DNA of 64,000 bases from Salvator merianae (GCA_003586115.2 QVOM02000021.1:7268248-7332247), one strand, 5' to 3'. Positions 1-13,170 are shown, numbered from the stretch's first letter. Made by a program: numbers and translations. The notes: generated by a model not told the origin, from the letters alone.

Positions 1-2600
1 AAGTGGCTCAAAAGCACCTTGAAGATGGTATTGTGTGGCACATGTATTGTGTTTGCATCTCATTTCTAAACCACCTTTCCTAGCCTATAAAGTTCAGGGG
101 AGAGGGAAGGATTGGTGTGTGAATGATCCCACTTGAGAATCATCTCTAAGCCGTCTCAGGGGCCGTTTATTTACTGTGTGTGAATGCAGCCAAACACATA
201 TTTAAAGAAGTCTGGATGTGATTCTTTTGTCATCTTCTGACTTTAGTGCATCCACATGAAGGCAACTGTATTAACTATAGATAGAAAGTGGATTATTTCC
301 AGTAATTGGGATTTTAATTTATTTATGTTGCAGCTAGGGGAGAAACACAATAAGCTGAGAAAATGTACTGCCCAGCAGTGGGATGAGGATGAGAAAGATA
401 TCATGTGGATAGGTTGAAAATTGATCCAGGGAGCATATTAAACTCAGGTCTGGGAACATGCATTGCTCCCGTGATGTCCTCTGAAGCAGTCTTTGTTACT
501 TTCTTGTTAGATTTCAGAATGAGAAGGTTAGATATTTTAGACATTTCAATTACAAAATTCGCCTCCTGTGTTTATGATGCTGCTCCAGAATGCATCCGTT
601 CTTGGTCACACAGCAGAACCAAAGCATACAAAAGGTAAGCAAATGACAGCAGAACAAACCAAATAGTTATCTTTAGAATTCAGTGCAGTTCTGGCACTAC
701 TAAATACACTAGTATGCCATCCCTGAACTATGGTAAAAGGATTTCCTGGGTGTTGGGCTTAAATCAATTATGTTACTCTAGCTGTAAGCCTGAGTGAAGC
801 AAGCAATTTCTGGTGCAGTTCATGGTTAACGAAAGATAGATCCACTGTTATTTTGGTTTTGTGAGAGAGAGCACATCAGTGTGAGCTTTCAGGAGGTAGG
901 GAGTTATTGGGGAAGAAAAAGAGACCTGCAAAAGAAGTTTAGCATCTCAGCTAGCATGTTGGGGGGCAAGAGAGGGAAATTAATCACCCCTACAGATAAT
1001 GTAGAAATAATCCAGTGTGAAACCAAAAAGTGTAATGCAATTAAGTTTAGGGTTGGCAGGACAAATTTTAAACAACAGGATCTTCATTGCTCACATGCAC
1101 CAAGCATTCTCTAATTGAGCAAGAGTAATTTACAACACCGGGAGAAAGGATGAAAAAAGCATGATCTCCTCTTATTTCCAGATGCAGGGCACACATGTTG
1201 GGTGCAGGGGACGCACTGGGAGCTGGGAGAGGGGGTGGGGTGGGTTGTCTGGGGACCGCGAGCCCAAACTGCACGTCCAGGATTTTGCACGTGAGGAATA
1301 AATCTTTGAAAATGCACAAGTGGAGGCACAGAAGGAAATCTGCAGCAGCCTGTCCCAGCCAGGCAAGATGAATGGCAGAGAGAATGGAGGCTATTTGAAT
1401 ACTGATGTGGCCCTACTTTCTTCTATTCCCATTAATGACATGCTCATCAAGGGCAAACAATGGGACCGGCTGCCGGCGCCTGTCACACTGTGTGGGTGTT
1501 GGGAATGCCAGGCTGTCATCCCAGGGCTGCATTTAGAGACCTGCACGCTAATAAGAAGTGCTCTGTGCCATCAATGCAGACAGGTGCTTCCGAGGCTGGG
1601 ACATGCTCCATTCCCTTCTCCCGTAACCCTCCTTTTCTGGCCCCCCTGACAGACACCATGAAATGCACAAATTAACAGCCCCATCATGTTGGGCGGCTGC
1701 TGCTGACGGTGAAAGCAGAAAATCAAGTTGTCACCCAGGGTGCAGCTATAAAGCCACAGGCTCATTTCTCTCTGGGTGCCCTATAATAGCAAATGCCAGG
1801 CAGCTGGATGGATTGGAGGCTTTAGATTACAGCCCTGATGCATTCTGGCCGGAGAATTAGCAGTAGTTCTTTCCGCTTAGGTTATTTGGGTACACAACAA
1901 ACATCTGTAGAAACTCTTCCCTCTTCATCCTTTTCTCAGTGTAATAAATACAACCAGGCATAGTAAGAAACGACGACGACTTCCCTTTAACTTCCAGTCT
2001 GGGTTTCTCACTTCCCCTTCTCTTTCAGCACCAACACTATTGGATTTATTCATAGCTTCATGAACCGGTGATAGAAACTCTTTTGTTTACCTGTGACAAA
2101 GTATGGCACAGTGCAAATGCTGGGAGTCAATGTGCCTTTGGTCACACTTGCACCCAAACCTATGGCAGGGAAGCGTTCTGATTTCTTCCTCTCTCATCAG
2201 AAAGGTGAGAAATCAAAGGGGGCTGGTACAGTTTTCAGAATATACTGCTGTACAATGCTATGCATCTAAGGATCTAAGGCGCAGTTAAATTTACGCCCTA
2301 ATTTGCCCTTGGAATCTATTTCTGACATAGAGGGTATTGAATATCCAAGCTGCTTAAAGTACTGTGAGACATAAAAGTGTACAGTTAGATGACAGTGCTT
2401 TTGAGCATGCACAGAAATCCTTGCTTTCTACTACTGTTATTACAATCTCAATTCATTGCAACTAGCAGTTCTTACAAAAGTATAAGGTAGAGATATCCGT
2501 CTGTAATTTCATTATGGAAATTAAGCAGTACCTAAGGGTTACTCTCCCAAAATTCATCCAATAAGAGACCAGAATAAGCAAATGTCTTACTGATACAGTT
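1..2600. other. 3' flank of AP3B1, no gene recognised
   Basis: No coding exon, LINE, SINE or long inverted repeat was recognised. The part at about 1180-1860 has a higher G+C content than its surroundings and short open frames on both strands. They show no family motif and I treat them as chance. Confidence 0.5.
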
Positions 2601-2842
2601 CCACATTGAGGCTGCATCCAGACCTCGCTTACTTATTCCACTGTATTTGGATATTCTGGAAAAAAGCATGGATACTCTAGAATAAAGCAGTCGCTGGAGT
2701 GCTTTATTCTGGGATGTCCAAATATAGCAGAATAAGTAAGTGACGTCTGGATGCAACCTAAGTTATTCTGACACACTATCCAGGGGCAGGAGCATGTTAA
2801 TAAAATTCTGCTGAGTGGTTCATCCAACTAACTGATACAGTT
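2589..2842. mobile_element. Palindromic MITE-like element with flanking direct repeats
   Basis: The core at about 2607-2761 is an imperfect palindrome. It starts GAGGCTGCATCCAGAC, and the reverse complement of its end reads TTAGGTTGCATCCAGAC. The arms run on through CTTACTTATTC and the ATTTGGA motif. A 12-base direct repeat, ACTGATACAGTT, occurs at 2589-2600 and again at 2831-2842. It could be a target duplication of a larger insertion or a coincidence. The same end motif recurs in the element at 59590-60014. It resembles a non-autonomous DNA transposon, and I do not assign a superfamily. Confidence 0.65.
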
Positions 2843-5215
2843 GTGATTCTGTGAGTTAAGATTACATTCTAGAATACACGATTTGTAAGATTATCTGTAA
2901 ATGATTGCAGTGCGTAACCAGCTCAAATATATTGCTTTAATATGTTGTAGGCATCAACATAATCTTAAATGAGGCGTGCATCTAGACAACCAAAAGTTGC
3001 AGTATTGAGGGCCCTGTTTTTGGTGTTTCCAAAGAGAAGTCAAGTCCTTTAGTCCACACTAGTCTCAGTAGCAGCCCGTGCAAGTGAGCACAGCTGGAAG
3101 CCCCTCCCTCTGCTGAAAGTCAGTGCGTGAGCTTCATTTAAAGTCCACAGAGCGATGTGTTCATCCTCAGTGGCTGCCCCTGCAAGAGTGTAAACATTTG
3201 CGTAAGACACTGCCGCATGCCAAGGGAAGTAATAGAGGGGCCTAAAGCCCTTCAGAGTCCGAAGAGCTTAATGACCTAATGGCATAGAAGTTGCACATAA
3301 AACAGAAAGAGCAACTAACGAAACTTACAACATAAAACCCCCCTCCTGTCATTTTTATAGTAATAGTAAAACACTTTATTGAATTTATGAGCTACATAAT
3401 GACTATGAAGAATGTAACTTGAATTAGAACCAACTTGGAAGTGTAATATCATCTATAAACCTTTTTCTATTAGCCTATTCCTGATTATTTTCTTCCATTG
3501 CCTTTTTTTTTTTAAAATGTAAGGGACATTTGCTTTCTACAAAATTCATCCTAAAATTCAGTTAAATCGCTTTATAAATCCTTAGACTCTGCAAAGAACT
3601 AATACCATCATGAGCTGAGGGAACGTCAAATTTGTGAATGCCTATGTGTGTTTCAATATAAATAGAATATGCAAGATTCTTTAAACAAAAGGGATTTATA
3701 ACTGGATTTATTTTTTTTTGGTCTAAATGACATCATCCAATAATGCAACACAATTTATATAGAACTGGTAATAAAGTGGTGCAAGTCAGAATAAGAAGTA
3801 TGCATGTGGGATAAAACATGCTGGGCATAATAAAAAAAGTGGGTTCCTTTCTGTCTTTCCACTTTTAGTGTTTGTGATCTAAAACTCCACTGCTAGGAGC
3901 CAAGGAGCTTTTTCACACCCAGAGCCATTATTTCTGTGGCCAGGTTTGTAAACTAGCAATGGAAAGGGGGAGAAATGTATATAACACAGTGAGAGCAGGA
4001 TGTTTTACTGTGTTTTCCAATTCCGCTTTACTTCTTTATTCTCTTGTGTCCCTGAGGAATTTTCTGAAGGGGCAATAAAATAAAATGGGTGAAACAAAGC
4101 CATAAGCCGGTTAAGTCTGAAAGACATGTCATCTCATCTAAAAAGAAGAAACGGACCATTTCCACACGTACAGCTGACAGCAACGCCTGAGCTAGCAATA
4201 GTGCTATTCCATTTGATTTATAGAATAATGGGGTGACAAATGATGACAAAAATAAACTTTTACTGCACTGAACTGCTCCTTTATTTATGAAATTTGGCCA
4301 AGTAGTGAAATCTTTTATCTGCAAGTTGTAACATGGAGTGGAAACGAGCGATTATGGTGTGGTAATAGTAATCCAGTGATGGAGGCCGAGTCAGTTGGAA
4401 ATGGATTGAAGTAAAATAACTACCGCACCATGATAAATGTGAACAGCGCTTTGCTGACAGATGATCTAACAGGTGTTCATAACAACTATATAAGAGGATT
4501 TATTTATGACCAGCCACAACCGCAGCACCGTAAATCAGCTCCAGCAGCTGCACACCACTGAAACCAAGTCCCTGATGGAAGAACAGTGCAGGAACCCAAA
4601 GAACACAATTCACTCTAGAATCCTAATCATCAAATAAGATTTTTCAGGCAATTACTCCACAGTAAAGAAGTCAAAATTACTTCCAATTACTCAAAGTTAA
4701 GCTGCCAGCTAACTTTTCTCCAAAAATGACAAAGCAAACACATACTAAACAAAGGCCTACTGTGGAAAGGACTCGGTAAGGACTGTGCTTTTAGGTAGCA
4801 GCGAACCTTGAGATCTTACCTACACAGGGCAAATGACTTGGTTTGGATCCTTTAGGCTACTGCATCTGAACAATGTATGGATCAGGGAAACCCAACAAAT
4901 CTCAGCTGCAAAAAGCAGCTCTTTATACTCGATACTCTGAAGGCACCTCCAGCAGAAGATGCTATTTAAGAGTGCTGGAGGGAGCTCTGAAACAGCATAG
5001 GCAATGGGAAGGAGATGATCATCCACAGGATGTACATTGTGGTTTCATTCTGGTGGTGGTGACACCCTTTCCTGCCCTAGGGCAGGTAGTAAGCTTCTTT
5101 TGCCACTTCTACCAAAGCAGCACTACTTTTTTTTAAAAAAAACAGATAAACATGGGGGTAGAGAAGGAGTTGCAAACATCACTGCCAATGTCACTGTTGA
5201 TGCGTGCCCACTCCT
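2843..5215. other. Noncoding flank, possible conserved segments
   Basis: No gene or clear repeat. It is AT-rich, with simple T runs near 3508 and 3711. The stretch at about 4330-4600 has evenly mixed composition with no repeat decay and could be conserved noncoding sequence, but that is only an impression. Short open frames around 4820-5240 lack any recognised domain. Confidence 0.4.
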
Positions 5216-5218
5216 ACT

Positions 5219-5540
5219 AGAGATCTGCAAAATTTGATTCATGTTCGTAAACTCGATTGAATATTTTGCATTTGCAGTTATTTGCATTGAAGCAAAAATG
5301 CGGTTTTCACATTTCCAAAATTCGATCAAATTGAACCACTCTCTTGCTTGCAAAACCAAAAAGATTGATTGAATATTCATGGATTTGCTGCGTTTTTGCC
5401 CATGAAAAGGGCTTAAACAGTATTTTTATCTCAAAAAGGCGTGAAAGCAAACGCGAAAACGATTTGCCAACGGAGTGAAAAAACAGGTTTTCACATCGAC
5501 AGTGAAACGAACGGGCAGATTTTGTTCGTGTACATTCCTA
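5219..5540. mobile_element. MITE-like element, family A copy 1
   Basis: About 320 bases, starting AGAGATCTGCAAAATTTGA and ending TTCGTGTACATTCCTA. The two ends are near inverted repeats. It aligns along its whole length with 62638-62968: both contain TTTTCACATTTCCAAAATT, TTTTTGCCCAT and AAAAGGGCT in the same order. It has no coding capacity, so it is probably a non-autonomous DNA transposon. Confidence 0.7.
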
Positions 5541-6190
5541 ACCCCTACTTTTCCATCAACAGAGCAACCAATATACTGTTGTAAATCAAGTGATATTCTT
5601 GCACCACCATTTTATAACTCTTACAAGGTGTAATATCTAATAGGTTAGATAACTGATCAAAGTGGATTAAATGGATTAGCTGAGAACATACTTTAAAAAG
5701 TTGCTTCTTCCTCCCTTTCCCAATCTGTAAACCGTATAACAGATTGTGAATTGCTTGTGTTTGTTCATTTTAACAATTTGGAATTGTTTTAGCAAAATCC
5801 CTAACCTGAGATTTGTTCCAACATTGCTTTAGCCTCCAGAATCTGAGCTGTATAAAGCAGCCTGCTTTGCACAGAACCTTTTTTATTTGATGTTAAATTT
5901 GCAGCTGAATTCAGAAAATTATATTCTTTTACCAAATGCAAAAAAAGTGACCCTCCAGAAAGAAGTTTTGACATTTTTAAGATTCTTCAGTGAAAAGATG
6001 AATTAATTTTTAACTTTGGTTTTGGAAAAAAAATAAAAACAAAAATAAAACTTGAAGATTTCAGATCACGCGGGCAAGTCATTTTATGGACAGGGATGGG
6101 GGAACTTGTGGCCATCCAGAGGTTATTGGACTTCAAATCATTACAGCTCCAATCAGCACTGCTGATAGAGGAATTATATTTCAATAGCAT
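5541..6190. other. Unassigned AT-rich spacer
   Basis: No gene, repeat or long inverted repeat recognised. It includes an A-rich run near 6026-6050. Confidence 0.45.
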
Positions 6191-6456
6191 CCGGAGAGCC
6201 ACAGTCCACCATCTTTTTAATGAACAGTGGACCAACGGCAGCCAGCAGCTTTAAGCATTGGTGTCTGCGCCCCGTGTGAAGCACGCCATGGCTGTTTGCG
6301 GGGCCTCCGGGCCTCCGTACTGCCTCAGCAGGTTGCCTAGTGACTTGCTGAGACAGTATGGAGGCCTGGAGGACCCGCGAACGACCATGGTGCACTTCAC
6401 ACGGGGCACGAACACCAAGGCTTAAAGCCGCCGGCCACTGCTGCAGTGGACTATGA
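6191..6456. mobile_element. Long GC-rich hairpin, MITE-like
   Basis: The arm at about 6250-6333 (TTTAAGCATTGGTGTCTGCG onward) is the imperfect reverse complement of 6343-6426. The two are separated by only about ten bases. Shared arm blocks include CCCCGTGTGAAG, CCATGG and CCTCC, so the folded arm is over 80 bases. CAGTGG occurs at 6225-6230 and its inverse CCACTG at 6435-6440, which resembles hAT-type termini, but I see no convincing 8-base target duplication. The G+C content is far above the surroundings. Confidence 0.7.
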
Positions 6457-6874
6457 TGTCTGGCTGGTAGGCAAAATTAAATAGATGAAGCATCTGGACC
6501 AGATAACTGCTGATCAGTTTTCTGGGCTGCATAAAGATGCTCTTTGCAAATACATGGTCATTTTTGTAATGCTTTATTAGAAGTTCGTAAGCTTAATTAA
6601 GTAAAGAGGCTTCAGTGGTTTCTACTTCTGTGAGCACCAAATTCAGGAAAACACAAATAATTTCATTTTAATATCTCCAGGCATGTCCCCAATGCGCTGG
6701 CAAGGGCTACCCTTGGCTTGGAGCTTGATGGCTCCACTGCCATTGCCAGTGCCATGGTTCTCAAGTCAACCCATGTGCAAAAGCCGCACTTTTGCCAGGG
6801 CAAGGGCTCCTGGTTCAATACTCAAGAAGTGGCCTCAGAGTTGTTTCTCATGCAGTTAACTTTTTTCTCCTCGG

Positions 6875-6955
6875 AGGGGTATTGAAGTTCCTCCACCTGC
6901 CCTCAAGCCCTTTTGGCGTAGAGTGCTGTGGAGCTGGCGAACTTCAATGTCCCTC
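6875..6955. repeat. Short imperfect hairpin
   Basis: AGGGGTATTGAAGTTC followed by CTCCAC at 6875-6897 pairs with 6929-6955, whose reverse complement begins AGGGACATTGAAGTTCGCC. The arms are about 25 bases. It could be a remnant of a small palindromic transposon, because the surrounding 6680-7000 is also GC-rich and unlike its neighbours. Confidence 0.4.
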
Positions 6956-7249
6956 CAGTCCAGTGTGAATGGCCTGTGGAGACATGACCTCTGTTTGTAC
7001 CTATAAACAAACAAAGAAATAGATTTCTCTCTTCATTCACCAATTACACCAAGGACATGACCTTCTTTCTCACCATGTCTTTCTTTACTGCCAGAGTGTA
7101 TTATTTTCCCCAAATTAATAGGAGAAAAGCAATTCATTTATTGCTTCCCCATGTTTCTAGGTGTTTTTGACTTCTCTTTTGGCATCTTCAGTGATTTAAG
7201 AATGGTGAGATCAACACTCCCACAAATGATAAGAATAAATTCTATTCTT

Positions 7250-7560
7250 GAGTACAATTTGGAAAATAGTGGTTCTATCTGAATTGGAACCACTTCAAAC
7301 TGGGTTAAACAGGTTTGATTTGAATCTCATACCTGTTCAACCTAGTTCTAGACATCAAAATACATGTAAAAAGACCTTTAAAAGGGCAAAATACTGACAA
7401 GCTCAAATCAGTTCAAACTGAACTGGCTGGTTCAACCAAACCTTTCTGGTTTGGTTCAAGTTCAAACCAATCCCTCCAAACCTGGGATGGTTTGAATGTA
7501 AACTAGTTGAACCACCTAGTTCTATTCAAACACGTTCGACTCATCTCTACTCTTGAGCTA
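7250..7560. mobile_element. MITE-like element with GGTT/AACC-rich body
   Basis: The region is dense in short inverted words such as GGTTCAA and TTGAACC. It ends GTTCGACTCATCTCTAC, whose inverse starts GTAGAGATGAGTCGAAC, close to the ends of the elements at 5219, 45217 and 62638. The left end is not clear, so this copy may be truncated. It has no coding capacity. Confidence 0.5.
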
Positions 7561-7839
7561 GCAACTAATTCCAAAATTTTGTCTTCTGCTTCCTCTTTTC
7601 TTCACACATTTTCTCATCTGTTTGCTTACCCTTGCCACCTGACATTTGCTTGCTCACAAAATCTCTCAAAACAAGTAATCTTGTGAGCAGGCAGCAGGCA
7701 AGCAAATAGCATTGGGATGAAGAAGGTGGAAAAAAGAGCTGTCAAAAGGCAGGCTGCATGAGGGACTATTGATCATTTATATATTTACATAAGGCATCTT
7801 CCCCTCATTCTCCCTTCCTTCCCTCTCCAATGCCATCCT

Positions 7840-9005
7840 CCTTATGCTGACACTGTGGATTTAAGTCATAATTATATTCTTCATTTCACTTTTCAATTAC
7901 ACAATCAACTGCTATTGATAGTATCCAACCTTGGGTATCATATTCCTTTAAATATTACGAGAATTTTCTCCAGACTTGTTTTACTGTCCTGTTTGGTACA
8001 ACTCCAGCATTTTCATTCCTGCACTCTAATAATATTAAACAGTCAATATTCCCATATATATGTATACCAATTTTCAAAAGTCTACTTTTGTTTATCTTTC
8101 CAACCCAGTGCAATTACTGCTTTTGGAGTTATTAATGCTCGTTTTATTTACACTTTTGATTGAAGATTCGAATTGTTTCCCCTAAGTAATTGTAATATAC
8201 AAAGTTATTGTGTATATTTTATATTTTCTTCAGCTATTTCTGTAATTTCTTCATCTAATTTGTTTCCAGAACAACTGAACTTCTGCACAACTCCAACACA
8301 CATATAAATAGGTACCCTTTACACCACACTCAAGCCAGTACACTAGATTCTTGCTTTTACATCATTTGGACAGAGGTCCTTTACTATTTTTCTAATATTT
8401 TTAGCATCATTTCTATTTGATTTCTATTTTTTAATTTTCTGTCCACATCTTTTTTTCTTATTTAATACCATATCTGCTTCCCATAGTTGCCAGATAGTCT
8501 CCATTACTTTTGATTGAATTCTTATTGTTAGTATTCTTGATACAATACCTCAATTATGCTTACTTCTTAATTTTATTACCTGTTCAAAATAATTTAGTGG
8601 TCTGTTTATTGCTTCTTTGAATTCTGATTCATTCAGATATTTCTGTAACACCATCAATTACATCAAATCTTTCTCTTCTATTTTTGCCCTACTCTTTAGT
8701 TTCTCTATAAGGTTATTTCTATTATAAAATCTCCTTTTCTAATCTGTTCTTTCTCATTATTAATATTTTACTTGAGCATATTTTCTTTATAATTTATTAT
8801 TATTGATGGACTCAATCCCAACCCATAATTTCCTATACCATTCTTGCCATTTTCTCATAGTCATTTTCAAAACTTGGGTGCCATCCTCCAACTGCCAATA
8901 CTTAGGGTCTAAAATAATTTACATTCATTACTTATATACAGTCTTTCAATTCTTATCGTATTTATGGTTAATTCAAATTCTAAATTCATTACTTTTGCAA
9001 TAATG
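7840..9005 (-). mobile_element. Degenerate L1-type LINE, 3' part of ORF2
   Basis: The minus strand is A-rich and, across frameshifts and stops, shows the C-terminal part of L1 ORF2. Near 8330-8235 it reads KGTYL, then FWKQI and DEEITEIAEE, matching the GTYLHMWW...FW pattern of L1 proteins. Further on, near 8160-8040, it reads ITPKAVIALGWKDKQK and NWYTYIWEY. The copy is clearly inactive. The boundaries are approximate; the left part down to about 7840 may be 3' UTR. Confidence 0.6.
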
Positions 9006-11810
9006 AAGGAAGCCCCCAACCTCCTTGTTTGCTGCTTGCACAGAAAGTTCTTAGTCTAGGTTTTTTATTTCCTGACACCCATTTCTTCCGGCATCACATT
9101 TCTTCCTCACTTTCCCAAGAATTTGACTGAGAGTAACAGTATCTTTAGTATTATCAGCATTTTCAGTACCCTTCTTCTACTTAAGATAGCAGACCTCATT
9201 CTTACCAGCTGCCTAATTGTGCACTTCAGAGGAAGACTGTCTAAGATTAAATGTCTGCAGGATGGTTACATTTTATAACCACGGGGCTATGCTTTAAGGA
9301 GCAAATTCAAATGCTTATGTTTCATCTTAGTTTGATGATGGTTCTCTCCATTCTGTTATGGGAACTACTACTGGTTTGGTTTGACTGATAATGGATTGGA
9401 GCCAATCCCAAGCGAAGGGGAAACATTTGGCTGATCTTAATACAAGTTTCTTTATTAAAGTTTAAAAGGCACACAGACAATATTAAAAGTACGCAGCAAC
9501 AATAAAACATTTTTGGAGTTGGACAAATTAGTCAGATGGTAATATGTAGCAAGAGGGGAAGTATAACTATGATTGTAACAACAGATACAAAGTTTTGTTT
9601 GTGACTTTGGCAAGCAACACACAGTTTACAATAAAGGTTTCTGCTGCCTCTCAAGATTAACTCAAGTGGCAAAGTGTGTTGTGTGAGGATTTTCTTAGCT
9701 AATCAAAATTTGTTGCCAGGGAAGAGCTGGCAGAATTGCATGGGAAAAAAGGCTTGGTTCCAAAAGCTTTTGCAGCTGGGGAGAGGTGACGTTGCAGACT
9801 GGAGTCCCTCAATGTAATTAACTTTTTTCCTGTGATTTTCCTAGTTTCCATATCAATTGCTTGTCTCCACACAATCATCAATTGTGCCCACCAAATGAAC
9901 TGGGGCAATTGTGCCAAGCCACAATTTCCCTTTTTCACCAGGCAAATAGTTTCTTTGACTAGAATACACAAATTGAAAAGAAAAAGGAAGAAAGAAAGTA
10001 GAGTTAATATGCAGGGAAAGAAAAGATTGCTTAATGTGAACCGGAAAGAAAGTGAACTGAGGGGAAACTTACTTAGGGTAGAGGGAATTGTACTTTTCTC
10101 AGGATCTTCTCAAGAGTGAATAAAAGAAACAAAGCACAAACACTCAAACACACAACGTAGCCACAGGCTTAAGGGAAGGCAGAAGTACCAGCACTCCGAT
10201 GAACTTCTTCCCACTCGGCATCAGTGAATGAGTTACAGGATTCTCGAAATCAGAACATTAATTGGTCTTGCTTGCCTCCAAGGACTCAGCCTCATAAGAC
10301 ATCAAGTAAGTTAGATTACACTTCCGCACTGCAGTTGTCCTTGCCTCTGTTGCAGTGGTCCAAGGGAGGGGAATCAAGTTGCTTTGATCCCTTAGCAAAC
10401 AGCAGTTCTTAGAAGAGGAAAGCAAAAATGAGTTTGAGTCTTGTCTCCAGAGTGATTTGAGCAACATGGTTAGCTTGCAACTCTCTGGAACCCAAGCATA
10501 CACAGAACACGAAACTCAGGATGAAATTCAACTCATATTGAAGGAAGAGTGTAGTGGACTCTGAGATGATCAAAGCCATTGTGGATCCAGTGATAGCCAA
10601 AGACACTATTCTTGTACATCAAACACACTCTGGGGTCAGATGGGAAAACAAACTGTTTAGGTGGGGAAAAGGGATAAACAAGGAAGTTGGGCAACATTCA
10701 CGCTTTCCAAAGCACATGAACAAGTTGCATTAATCCAATCACTTATTCAATTTGGGTAACACATTTATTATGTCAATCTTGCAGCTGGTTTTGCCTAAGG
10801 TGTGAACTCTAACAGTTTAAATGTTCACCTTCTTGTAAATAGGTTGACAATATTAAGTTTTGGCACAAAACAACTTTTAAGAAAAAGGGGGATTAGACAG
10901 TCATTGCTAAAGATTTGAGTCTGTGGGCCCAAAGAGGTAGTGTACCATGATGATGGTGTGGGTTTCAACACCACATCTTCTTTTGCCAAAAATCGAACTC
11001 TAATGTGGGTACAAAGTTCCATTGCTGTAAATGGTTTCTGGCACTGTCTGGTCCATATCTCAGGATTCTATAAAAGTTATTTAAAACTGTCAAGTCACAA
11101 ACATTTTCACCCTACTTGTGACATAAATTAGCCAGAGGAAATAACCTATTACTAGCCAATTAAATATTTAATAAATGTTAGCATAGTGTTCACCTCATAA
11201 CAAGAATCTTCACTAACAGGGAACTTAATTAATATAGAAACCTTGTTAACAAAATAATGGGCTCAGGTAGAGTTCATAATAATTTATAAGACAATCTCTT
11301 TCTTTGCCAGTGGATACATCCAAAGAGAATTGTTGGCAAGGCTTCATAGAATTGCGGTATAAATGAATTTTGGAGTCATTTGATCACCTCTGGTATTTTG
11401 AGATCTATAGTACAAAGGCAACAGTGTAAGCAGATTTTGCTTAGAACAAAAGCAAGGAACTTGTGGTCTGTAAGAGCTGTAGTCCAGCAACATTTGGAAT
11501 GTAGAATATCAGGCAGTTTTCCCCTTAAAATGGTGTCAGTTCCTAATTTCTAGTGGAAGCTTAAGTTTTATGTTTCTGGTTTGGAAATCTTAGGAAGTAC
11601 TTTTGTTGAGATTTTCCCACAAGGATGCCCTTGTCTTTCCAAAGCGTTTCAAGTCAATGGCATGTTCAAAACATCTAAAGTTAAGATTCACTGTGAGCTG
11701 AATTTTGTGCATTTTCTGTACTCCAGGAATAGTTCAGAGATTGCCCTTTATAAAAAACAGCTTTACTTTACTGGGTTCTAGGAAGGTACCAAACTGGTTC
11801 TATTTAAAAG
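9006..11810. other. Unassigned flank, possible old repeats
   Basis: No gene recognised. The composition of 9320-11100 is mixed and it lacks homopolymer decay, so an old LTR or DNA element is possible. However, I could not find paired LTRs, a primer-binding site or a protein motif. The short open frames at 9699-10119 carry no family signature. Confidence 0.35.
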
Positions 11811-11814
11811 CAGT

Positions 11815-12145
11815 TGCACGTTCACTGGGGCGGGGGGTGGTGGTGTCTGCTTTGAATTTGACCTGAACACCATGCTGGTTTAAGGCTTCAGTCTGAATTC
11901 AAACCGAACTGAGGAATTCGAAACAACCCCCCAGTTAATGCTGAATTGGTTTGAAATGAAACCAGTTTGGCCAAGTTCTGGACTATTTTAGGCCCTTGTC
12001 ACCATTTAGAAGGCTAATTAACTGGTTCAATGAAACACAAAAGCAGTTCAAGGTTTGAAATGAACCAGTTTTGTTGTCCTAGCAGTTTTGTTCCATTTGA
12101 TTAGATCTAACTGCTAAAAAGAGGTTTGTGCATCTCTCTACTGGG
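11815..12145. mobile_element. MITE-like element, GGTT-rich, related ends
   Basis: The body is rich in TGGTTTGAAATGAAACCAG-type words, which are self-complementary, as in the element at 7250-7560. The right end reads TTTGTGCATCTCTCTACTG, whose inverse carries AGAGATGCACAAA. The left end is unclear. It is probably a related non-autonomous element. Confidence 0.45.
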
Positions 12146-12199
12146 TTCTTAGAAGCAGTTTATGTGAAGATAGAGAAAATTAAACAAATGCAGTTTCTC

Positions 12200-13170
12200 G
12201 AGGTTCTCCATCGAAACCATTGCTTTTTAATCTAGTTATGAAAGACCCAGAAGCAAAAATAAGCCAACCTTACCATGCCATAATATTGAACATAATGTAA
12301 AAACAGAAAGGGATTATGAGAAGATCAAAATGGCAAATGCTGTGTTGAATAATGGAATTAAAAAATTCTGACTGTGATAGACAAGGAGAAAAGTTGGTGT
12401 AATTGTAGATAGTTTACTCAACGAGTCAACCCAGTGTGCACCAGCTGTATACAAGACTAAAACATGCTACACATAATAAGAAATGGTACTGATAGTAAGA
12501 ATGCCAATAGCGTGTAATACTGCCCTTCTGCAAATCCATAATACAACTGGAACAATGTGTACAGTTTTCATCACTACATCTCAAAAAGGAGGTAGCAGAA
12601 TTAAAAAAAAGGCTCAAGAGGGGACAGCTAAATTGATCTAGAGGTTAAAGGAGCTTCATGTGAGTAGAGGTTGCATCAATTTGGGCTTCTTAGTTTAGAA
12701 TGGTGAGGGGGGTACATGATTGAGGTGTATAAAATCAAACATGGTGTGAATGAATTAGATGTGTAAAATATTTTTCCTTTTCTCAGAACACAAGAAGCAT
12801 GAGTTACCCCATGAAACTGATTTTTGGAAGAATCAGGACAGGCAAAATATTTATCCAAGAATACATATTTAAACTATGGAATTTACTACCACAGGATGTT
12901 GAGTGCCAACTTGAATGGCTTCAAAGTTGTTTGGATAAACTGCAGGAAAACAAGACTAAGAACAGCTATTTGCCCCCATGACTGTGTAACTTCCTTGAAG
13001 AGGTGATATTCTTCTAAAACCAAGCTGCTGGGAAGCCATGAGTAAGACAACTTGCATTTGTGTCCTGTTCATGAGCTTTCATGTGTAACTGGTTGACTAC
13101 TGTGAAAACAACTTGTAAGATTCGATGGACAACTGGTCTGATTCACCCGAGTATTCTTACGTTCATAAAA
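12200..13170 (+). mobile_element. Decayed CR1-type LINE, 3' coding part and tail
   Basis: A plus-strand remnant with several stops. Around 12430-12600 there are the words CCAGTGTGCACCAGCTGT, CAACTGGAACAATGTGTACA and CATCTCAAAAAGGAGGTAG, which match the conserved C-terminal reverse-transcriptase region of reptile CR1-like elements as I recall it. Around 12870-12950 it encodes LWNLLPQDVE, the usual LWNxLPxxV motif. It ends TGGTCTGATTCACC...ATTCTTACGTTCAT, close to the CR1 3' end also seen at 29813, 40830 and 49152. Confidence 0.65.

Noticed and set aside
1320..1860. Open frames in a GC-richer patch
   Set aside because: No family motif, splice context or homologous pattern; several frames are open at once.
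9320..11100. Endogenous retrovirus or LTR element
   Set aside because: No paired LTRs, primer-binding site, polypurine tract or retroviral protein motif could be found.
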